Assembly (NCBI GenBank): GCA_003695555.1
Contig: RFIU01000024.1
Location: forward strand, 1-5,166
Direction of reading: 5' to 3'
From: Alphaproteobacteria bacterium
Lineage (GTDB): Bacteria > Pseudomonadota > Alphaproteobacteria > Sphingomonadales > Rhodothalassiaceae
Length of the DNA stretch: 5,166 nt
The notes beneath the pieces are model-generated. The model was given only the letters and a program-made list of their open reading frames with translations. It did no database searches and was not told the DNA's origin. Positions 1 to 3,863 of this stretch are shown one piece after another. The stretch's first letter is position 1, and the number at the start of each line of letters is the position of its first letter. The translations under genes were made by a program, and so were the position numbers.

Positions 1-1
1 G

Positions 2-46
2 CCGAATGTCGTTCGCTTGTCGCTGCCGCAGACCCGCCTGCCCTGA
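2..46 (+). CDS. possible C-terminal tail of an upstream gene (partial)
   Basis: Reading from base 2, fourteen sense codons end in TGA at 44-46, giving PNVVRLSLPQTRLP. Of the three forward frames, this one has the most G or C at third positions (12 of 14), as the confirmed genes here do. The frame from base 1 stays open to a TAA at 91-93 but has poorer third-position composition. The stretch is too short to recognise a family, and the start lies outside the window. It may be chance, or the true upstream gene may end in another frame. Confidence 0.27.
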   Translation, partial: PNVVRLSLPQTRLP

Positions 47-334
47 TCATGATGTCTGTTCCTCCCTGTTGCGCCGTCATATCACCCGACTAACCCGGCG
101 ATTTCGTGCCGGCTGACCCTGCGTTATTCGGGACTCGGACCTCTCCTCCCCGCGCCCGCGTCGCCCCTGCATCCGCCGCATGACGCGGACGAGCCCGAGC
201 AGGGTCGATGAGCGGCGGGTGCCGACCGCTCCAAGGGCGGGAGGATCTGCCATCCGGTGGAAAAGGCGCCTGCCTTCCACCAACGCGGACAGCTTTGCGC
301 TCCCATGCCGACACTATTTTAAGCATGAAATAAC

Positions 335-355
335 AAAATGGCAAGCATGCCTTTT
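335..355. terminator. weak A-tract/T-tract hairpin, possible terminator
   Basis: AAAA (335-338), a bulged T, then GGCA (340-343), loop AGCA, TGCC (348-351) and TTTT (352-355) form a short hairpin. An A-tract on one side and a T-tract on the other make it terminator-like in either direction. An outer inverted repeat, CATGAAA (324-330) with TTTCATG (353-359), surrounds and competes with it. The GC core is only four base pairs, so termination would be weak. If functional, it could end a transcript from the left edge or insulate the hydrolase gene. Confidence 0.25.
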
Positions 356-636
356 CATGGGAAAGATGGCTGCACATGTGCCGGCTGTAAGGAATCGAAG
401 ATTGCCTCAACGATGGTTGAGAGTTGATGCACCATATCGCAAAGCCGCTTTACTTTTGCGCCGCCGCGTCGAGAATGGGATCCTCTTTCGCCCCGCCCCG
501 CAGCAGGGCGGAAGGCAAGGTGCATCCGGAACGCGTTACCGGAAACCGGAAGGGGGAAGGCACCGCGATGCCCGTGGGCCGGGCGGAACGGGTGAACGAC
601 CAGAAGGGGCGGCGGCACCGGCCACATGCCCCCATC

Positions 637-645
637 AGGGGAGGA
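637..645 (+). promoter_or_regulatory. ribosome binding site choosing the hydrolase start
   Basis: AGGGGAGGA lies 6 bases before the ATG at 652 and is a strong Shine-Dalgarno match. It favours this start over the in-frame upstream ATG at 568, which also has a purine-rich site (AGGGGGAAGG, 551-560), and over the TTG at 424. The 652 start also places the hydrophobic signal segment nearest the N-terminus among starts with a strong site. Confidence 0.7.
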
Positions 646-651
646 ACGACG

Positions 652-2661
652 ATGACGGCACGGCCACACGAAAGAATGATGCGAGGCTGGCGCAATACGG
701 GCGCAGGCGGGCGAAGCGAAACGCGCGGCCCTTCCGGGACCCGGCGCTCCTGTCATCTTGTGGCCGGCATTGCCGCGCTGATCATCCTAGTGACCTTCAG
801 CCTGCTTCCCTTTGGCGTACAGGCACAGAACCGCTCCGATCCGGATGCCGCCTTGCGGGCCGATCTTGGCCGTATCGCCGATCAGACGCGCCAGATCATG
901 GTGCCGATGCGCGACGGGGTGCGACTGTCCACCGACGTCTATCTGCCGAAGGCCCGAGGGAAAAGCGAGAAATTGCCGGTCGTCTTCTGGCGCACGCCCT
1001 ACAACTACAATCCGCTCAAAGGCGCGCGGCTGCGGTTCGCGCATGCGGCGGTCTCGCACGGCTATGCCTTCGTCATCCAGAACGAGCGCGGCAAGTTCTA
1101 TTCCGAAGGCACTTGGGAAATCCTCGGCCATCCGCGCACCGACGGCTATGATGCCCTTACCTGGATCGCAAAGCAGCCCTGGTCGAACGGCAATGTCGGG
1201 ACTATCGGCTGTTCGTCCTCGGCCGAATGGCAGCTGGCGCTCGCGGCCATGAACCACCCGGCGCACAAGGCGATGGTGCCGATGTCGGCGGGCGCCGGAA
1301 TCGGCCGGGTCGGCCCCTATTGGGAGCAGGGCAACTGGTATCGCGGCGGCGTCTTTCAAATGCTGTTTGCCCCCTGGCTCTATCAGAATCAGAACACCCA
1401 GCGGCCGATGTTCCCGGCCGATCTTTCCCGCGAAGACCGGGCACGGCTCGCCACCTGGTTCGATCTCGCCCCACGCATGCCGAAGGTGGACTGGAAGCGG
1501 GCGATCCGGCATCTGCCGCTCGCCGACATCGTCCGACACGTCAACGGTCCTGTCGGCACCTATGAGGAGTTCATCACCCGCACGCCTGCCGATCCGGCAT
1601 GGTTCAAGGGCGGGCTCTATCAGGACAATGAGGACTGGGGGGTGCCCGCACTCTGGTTCAACGCCTGGTACGACGTCTCGATGGGCCCCAATGTCGCGCT
1701 CTTCAACCACATCCGCGCGCATGCGAGCGACCGCGAGGCACGCCGCCACCAGTACATGATCATCGCGCCGGTGCTGCACTGCGCCTATTTCCGCACGACG
1801 AACCCGCAAGTGACCGGCTCGCGCAACATGGGCGATGCCCGCTTCGACTATGAAGGTCTGATCTGGCGCTGGTTCGATCACTGGCTGAAGGGCGAAAAGA
1901 ACGGCGTGACCAAGCGAACGCCGCATGTGCGCTATTACGCGATGGGTGAAAACCGCTGGAAGACCGCCGAACAGTGGCCGCCGAAGGGCGCACGCGAGGT
2001 CGTCTGGTATCTTGACGGCAAGGGGCCGGCGAATTCCCTCTTTGGTCACGGACGGCTGGTCCGCCATGTGACCGGCAAGCCGGTCGCCGATCGCTTCACC
2101 TATGATCCGCTGAACCCGGTCCCCTCGCGCGGCGGGGGCGTGTGCTGCACCGGTGGCGCACAGGCCGGCGGGGCGGAGGATCAGCGGCCCGTCGAATCGC
2201 GCGCGGACGTTCTCGTCTATACCAGCGAGCCCTTCACCGAGCCCGTGGAGGTGACAGGCCCCATCACCGTTACGCTCTTCGTCTCATCCGATGCGCCGGA
2301 CACCGATTTCACCGCCAAGCTGGTCGATGTCGCACCCGACGGCACGGCCTGGAATCTCGACGAGACGGTCATGCGGGCGCGCTATCGCGAAGGCTATGAC
2401 CGGCAGGTCTTCATGAAACCGGGCGGAGTCTACCGGCTCACCATGACGCCGATGGTGACCAGCAATGTCTTCCTCGCCGGCCACCGACTGCGACTGGAAA
2501 TCTCGTCGAGCAACTTCCCGCGCTTTGCCCGCAATCTGAATACCGGCGGGCATAATTACGACGAGGCCGAGCCGCGGATTGCCCACAACGTCGTCTGGCG
2601 CGGCGGCCCGCAGGCCTCGCAAGTGACGCTGACGGTGGTGTCGCACGATAAGGACGAGTGA
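652..2661 (+). CDS. exported CocE/NonD-family serine hydrolase (X-Pro dipeptidyl-peptidase S15-like)
   Basis: This 669-residue protein is a serine hydrolase of the family that includes cocaine esterase, glutaryl-7-ACA acylase and alpha-amino-acid ester hydrolases; the substrate cannot be read from sequence. Residues 31-58 look like a signal peptide: Arg31-Arg32, a hydrophobic core at about 36-54, and likely cleavage after VQA58, so it probably acts in the periplasm or outside. The alpha/beta-hydrolase domain starts near 85 (MRDGVRLSTDVYLP). Tyr117 in RTPYNYN matches the oxyanion-hole Tyr of cocaine esterase. The nucleophile is Ser188 in NVGTIGCSSSAEWQ, the acid Asp341 in NAWYDVS and the base His376 in APVLHC. 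Residues from about 517 to the end form the PF08530-type jelly roll (LVYTSEPF, VTGPITVTLFVSS, LRLEISSSNFPRF). Length suits the family with a leader. A vicinal Cys498-Cys499 pair precedes the C-terminal domain. The roughly 30-residue n-region is long, so Met9 or Met10 could be the true start. It appears monocistronic. Confidence 0.93.
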   Translation: MTARPHERMMRGWRNTGAGGRSETRGPSGTRRSCHLVAGIAALIILVTFSLLPFGVQAQNRSDPDAALRADLGRIADQTRQIMVPMRDGVRLSTDVYLPKARGKSEKLPVVFWRTPYNYNPLKGARLRFAHAAVSHGYAFVIQNERGKFYSEGTWEILGHPRTDGYDALTWIAKQPWSNGNVGTIGCSSSAEWQLALAAMNHPAHKAMVPMSAGAGIGRVGPYWEQGNWYRGGVFQMLFAPWLYQNQNTQRPMFPADLSREDRARLATWFDLAPRMPKVDWKRAIRHLPLADIVRHVNGPVGTYEEFITRTPADPAWFKGGLYQDNEDWGVPALWFNAWYDVSMGPNVALFNHIRAHASDREARRHQYMIIAPVLHCAYFRTTNPQVTGSRNMGDARFDYEGLIWRWFDHWLKGEKNGVTKRTPHVRYYAMGENRWKTAEQWPPKGAREVVWYLDGKGPANSLFGHGRLVRHVTGKPVADRFTYDPLNPVPSRGGGVCCTGGAQAGGAEDQRPVESRADVLVYTSEPFTEPVEVTGPITVTLFVSSDAPDTDFTAKLVDVAPDGTAWNLDETVMRARYREGYDRQVFMKPGGVYRLTMTPMVTSNVFLAGHRLRLEISSSNFPRFARNLNTGGHNYDEAEPRIAHNVVWRGGPQASQVTLTVVSHDKDE

Positions 2662-2925
2662 TCGTCGCCGGCAGGATGGGAGGCGAAGCGGTTCGTGATG
2701 CGGCGGAGCACCCGTCGGAACAATTCCTGATGTCTTCAGCTCGTCGGATCCGGAAAGGGCGGCGCGTCTTTCGAAAACGATCGCTTCGGCGAGGCGGACG
2801 CGCAGGCGCTAGCGAAACGATCTTTAACCGCCGGCGTTGATCAGATGTCCGAAGTGTCCGGCGATATGCGCGGATGCGACCCTTCGGGCGTGTATCATGA
2901 TCGCCCAGGTCGATCACAGTATTCG
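2662..2925. other. intergenic region after the hydrolase, no convincing gene
   Basis: No credible coding region is seen. A GTG at 2658 overlaps the hydrolase stop and opens a 60-codon frame to 2840. Its product is arginine-rich with no motif, and the only purine-rich site is 3 bases from the GTG, so I do not call it. A weak terminator candidate sits at 2779-2825, and the promoter region of the erythrin gene starts near 2926. Confidence 0.55.
2779..2825 (+). terminator. candidate weak terminator downstream of the hydrolase
   Basis: GATCGCTTCG (2779-2788) can pair with CGAAACGATC (2813-2822) at 9 of 10 positions across a 24-base GC-rich loop, followed directly by TTT (2823-2825) and AA. A competing small stem, TCGC-TTCG-GCGA (2781-2792), has a UUCG tetraloop. 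The short T-run and large loop make efficient intrinsic termination doubtful, but it is the best candidate between the hydrolase and the erythrin gene. Confidence 0.25.
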
Positions 2926-2942
2926 GAAAAATTCGATTTTTC
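2926..2942. promoter_or_regulatory. perfect 7-bp inverted repeat, candidate operator of the erythrin gene
   Basis: GAAAAAT (2926-2932) and ATTTTTC (2936-2942) are perfect inverted arms around TCG. The site is strikingly AT-rich for this GC-rich window and ends 84 bases before the erythrin ATG, just upstream of a -10-like sequence. Position and symmetry suit a dimeric regulator at the -35 region. I could not match it to the consensus I know for Fur, Irr, OxyR, FNR/FixK or LexA, so the regulator is unknown. Confidence 0.45.
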
Positions 2943-2950
2943 TCTTGATA

Positions 2951-2971
2951 GCCCGCATTTATATTGTGGGC
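2951..2971 (+). promoter_or_regulatory. probable erythrin promoter -10 inside an imperfect inverted repeat
   Basis: GCCCGCA (2951-2957) and TGTGGGC (2965-2971) are inverted arms matching at 6 of 7 positions (G2955/T2967 is the mismatch), around a 7-base AT centre. TATATT (2960-2965) is the best -10-like hexamer upstream of the erythrin gene and would give a leader of about 55 bases. At a 17-base spacing the -35 would fall at 2937-2942 (TTTTTC), a poor match inside the neighbouring inverted repeat. TTGATA (2945-2950) is a better -35 hexamer but only 9 bases away. A weak -35 would suit activator-dependent expression. Promoter placement is an inference. Confidence 0.4.
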
Positions 2972-3009
2972 GTGGCAGCATGCCGGTGACGGCGAACCAC
3001 AAGGCAACC

Positions 3010-3019
3010 AAGGAGGAAG
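3010..3019 (+). promoter_or_regulatory. strong ribosome binding site of the erythrin gene
   Basis: AAGGAGGAAG contains a full AGGAGG at 3011-3016, ten bases before the ATG at 3027. It settles the start against the in-frame TTG at 2964, which overlaps the -10-like hexamer and would add 21 residues unlike the family N-terminus. Such a strong site suggests abundant translation. Confidence 0.85.
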
Positions 3020-3026
3020 ACGAACC

Positions 3027-3449
3027 ATGACCAAGCTTGCAGGTACCAGGACGGAAGAGAATCTGAAGGCGGCCTTCGCCGGCGAGTCGCAGGCGAACCG
3101 GCGCTATCTCTATTTCGCTCAGAAGGCCGACGTCGAAGGCTACAATGATGTCGCGGCCGTTTTCCGCTCGACCGCGGAAGGCGAAACCGGTCATGCCTTC
3201 GGCCATCTCGAATATCTCGAAGAGGTCGGTGATCCGGCGACCGGCAAGCCGATCGGCTCGACCGCCGACAATCTCGCCGCCGCGATTGCGGGGGAAACCT
3301 ATGAATACACCGACATGTATCCGGGCATGGCGCGGACCGCCCGCGAGGAAGGCTTCGACGAGATCGCTGACTGGTTCGAAACCCTGGCCAAGGCCGAAAA
3401 GTCGCACGCCGGCCGCTTCCAGAAGGCGCTCGACACCCTCGACCAGTAG
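3027..3449 (+). CDS. single-domain rubrerythrin (erythrin/sulerythrin type), diiron peroxidase
   Basis: This 140-residue four-helix diiron protein belongs to the rubrerythrin family, cytoplasmic enzymes that reduce hydrogen peroxide to water. The ligand pattern is complete: Glu20 in AGESQANRRY, Glu53-x-x-His56 in EGETGH, Glu90 and Glu93 in AGETYEYTDMYP, and Glu124-x-x-His127 in KAEKSHAGRF. The second pair (Glu90/Glu93) corresponds to the extra glutamate that sets rubrerythrins apart from other ferritin-like proteins. The protein stops just after helix four. It has no cysteine at all, so the C-terminal rubredoxin domain of classical rubrerythrin (about 190 residues) is absent. This is the normal architecture of erythrin/sulerythrin rather than a truncation. 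Electrons must come from another protein, and the downstream Fe-S gene is a candidate source. Upstream inverted repeats suggest regulated expression, plausibly by peroxide, oxygen or iron, but no known operator is recognised. Confidence 0.95.
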   Translation: MTKLAGTRTEENLKAAFAGESQANRRYLYFAQKADVEGYNDVAAVFRSTAEGETGHAFGHLEYLEEVGDPATGKPIGSTADNLAAAIAGETYEYTDMYPGMARTAREEGFDEIADWFETLAKAEKSHAGRFQKALDTLDQ

Positions 3450-3474
3450 CGCCGCCGCCCGTTGATGACGCGGA

Positions 3475-3528
3475 CGCATCGGCGGGCATGAGGTCCTGGA
3501 GCACTCAGCCCAGCATCCGGCCGATGCG
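3475..3528 (+). other. long hairpin just downstream of the erythrin stop
   Basis: CGCATCGGC (3475-3483) pairs perfectly with GCCGATGCG (3520-3528). Directly inside, GGGC (3484-3487), a bulged A and TGAG (3489-3492) pair with CTCA-GCCC (3504-3511) around an 11-base loop. An 8-base bulge (3512-3519) lies on the 3' side. This makes 17 base pairs in 54 bases, starting 26 bases after the stop codon. There is no T-run after it, so it is not a classical intrinsic terminator. It could protect the 3' end of an erythrin-only transcript or mark a processing site. A local competitor, GCATC/GATGC (3513-3527), exists. Confidence 0.5.
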
Positions 3529-3563
3529 CGCCATGCGCCCCCGTTAAGGCGCCCTGCGAACGC

Positions 3564-3626
3564 AAAAGATCAGCGCCGGCCCCGGCGCCGGTGGGAAGGC
3601 TCCGGCCTTCCCGCTCCCGAGCTTTT
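3564..3626 (+). other. three-way-junction-like structured element ending in TTTT
   Basis: AAAAGATC (3564-3571) can pair with GAGCTTTT (3619-3626) at 7 of 8 positions. Enclosed are two further hairpins: GCGCCG-GCCC-CGGCGC (3573-3588) and a perfect 8-bp stem, GGGAAGGC-TCCG-GCCTTCCC (3593-3612). The UCCG loop closed by C-G belongs to the UNCG class of stable RNA tetraloops. The final TTTT makes the outer stem faintly terminator-like. GC-rich DNA forms many hairpins by chance, so function is uncertain, but the perfect tetraloop stem stands out. Confidence 0.4.
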
Positions 3627-3679
3627 CCCGCGCAAGTGTGCCGTCGGGCGGGAAAGCCGTGAGGTGCGCGTGAACGGCT
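3621..3679 (+). other. alternative stems competing with the preceding element
   Basis: GCTTTTCCCGC (3621-3631) pairs with GCGGGAAAGC (3648-3657) with a single bulged T, giving a 10-bp stem over a 16-base loop. It uses the same GCTTTT needed by the outer stem that starts at 3564, so the two are mutually exclusive. A further stem, AGCCGT (3655-3660) with ACGGCT (3674-3679), overlaps this one's 3' arm. Such a chain of exclusive stems is the layout of an attenuator or RNA switch. No leader peptide or known riboswitch core is seen. Confidence 0.3.
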
Positions 3680-3849
3680 AAAGCGGAAGGCTCGAATGCC
3701 GGGCCGCTGCGATCTTGGGAACACCGGCGCACGGTGCGCGCGAGGAGCGAGGCCGACCGCTCCCATCCCCGGCGGATGACCGCCGCGGTGGAGCAAATCC
3801 CGCAAACCGGCAAAGACCGGGCCGACGGCGCCGGCGAATCGACGAAACC

Positions 3850-3855
3850 AGGAGA
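3850..3855 (+). promoter_or_regulatory. ribosome binding site of the Fe-S protein gene
   Basis: AGGAGA lies 8 bases before the ATG at 3864. An in-frame ATG at 3855 overlaps this site and so is unlikely to be the start. Confidence 0.75.
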
Positions 3856-3863
3856 TGCGAATC

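Larger units (their letters stand above)
47..651. other. non-coding upstream region, no convincing gene
   Basis: Several frames are open here, but their products are arginine- and proline-rich with no recognisable motif, as expected from chance open frames in GC-rich DNA. The one compositional break is an AT-rich patch at about 315-339, within otherwise GC-rich sequence. TATTTT at 315-320 could be a -10 element, but I found no good -35 at 16-18 bases. TTGATG (424-429) with TTTACT (449-454) has a 19-base spacer and only 4/6 matches at each box. The hydrolase promoter probably lies in this region, but I cannot place it. A small GC-rich hairpin is possible at 493-511 (CCGCCC, 7-base loop, GGGCGG). 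Confidence 0.5.
3450..3863. other. 414-base structured spacer between erythrin and Fe-S genes, no gene seen
   Basis: No frame on either strand looks coding; the open frames give proline-, arginine- and alanine-rich products with no motif. The region instead contains several strong inverted repeats, listed separately: a long hairpin at 3475-3528 and nested, competing stems at 3564-3679. No standard promoter was recognised ahead of the Fe-S gene. It may therefore be transcribed from the erythrin promoter through these structures, or from a promoter I cannot see. Confidence 0.6.

Noticed and set aside
44..53. ATCATGAT palindrome at 46-53 repeated at 2894-2901
   Set aside because: An eight-base palindrome occurring twice in 5 kb can easily be chance, and nothing else links the two places.
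424..651. In-frame upstream extension of the hydrolase from a TTG at 424, giving 745 residues
   Set aside because: The added 76 residues resemble translated non-coding DNA, there is no good ribosome binding site at 424, and they would bury the signal segment. The ATG at 652 has a strong site and suits family length.
180..1151. 323-codon open frame on the + strand overlapping the hydrolase
   Set aside because: It overlaps the hydrolase gene in another frame and its product is arginine-rich with no motif; this is typical of chance open frames in GC-rich DNA.
787..2067. 426-codon open frame on the - strand, antisense to the hydrolase
   Set aside because: It mirrors a confirmed gene, has no recognisable domain, and the product composition (His, Arg, Pro and Ala rich) reflects antisense codons.
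2658..2840. 60-codon frame starting with a GTG that overlaps the hydrolase stop (GTGA)
   Set aside because: The overlap resembles translational coupling, but the purine-rich site is only 3 bases from the GTG and the product is arginine-rich without any motif.
2945..2958. FNR/FixK-type box TTGAT-N4-ATCAA
   Set aside because: TTGAT is present at 2945-2949, but the partner half-site reads CGCAT, so only one half matches.
2948..2973. OxyR-like ATAG-N7-CTAT pattern near the erythrin promoter
   Set aside because: Only ATAG (2948-2951) and a 3/4 match TTAT (2959-2962) fit; the flanking half-sites do not.
2964..3026. Longer erythrin from a TTG at 2964
   Set aside because: The TTG overlaps the -10-like hexamer and lacks a ribosome binding site, while AGGAGG precedes the ATG at 3027.
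3544..3813. 89-codon - strand frame in the spacer between the erythrin and Fe-S genes
   Set aside because: The product has low complexity and no motif, no clear start site, and it runs through the strong inverted repeats; I treat it as chance.
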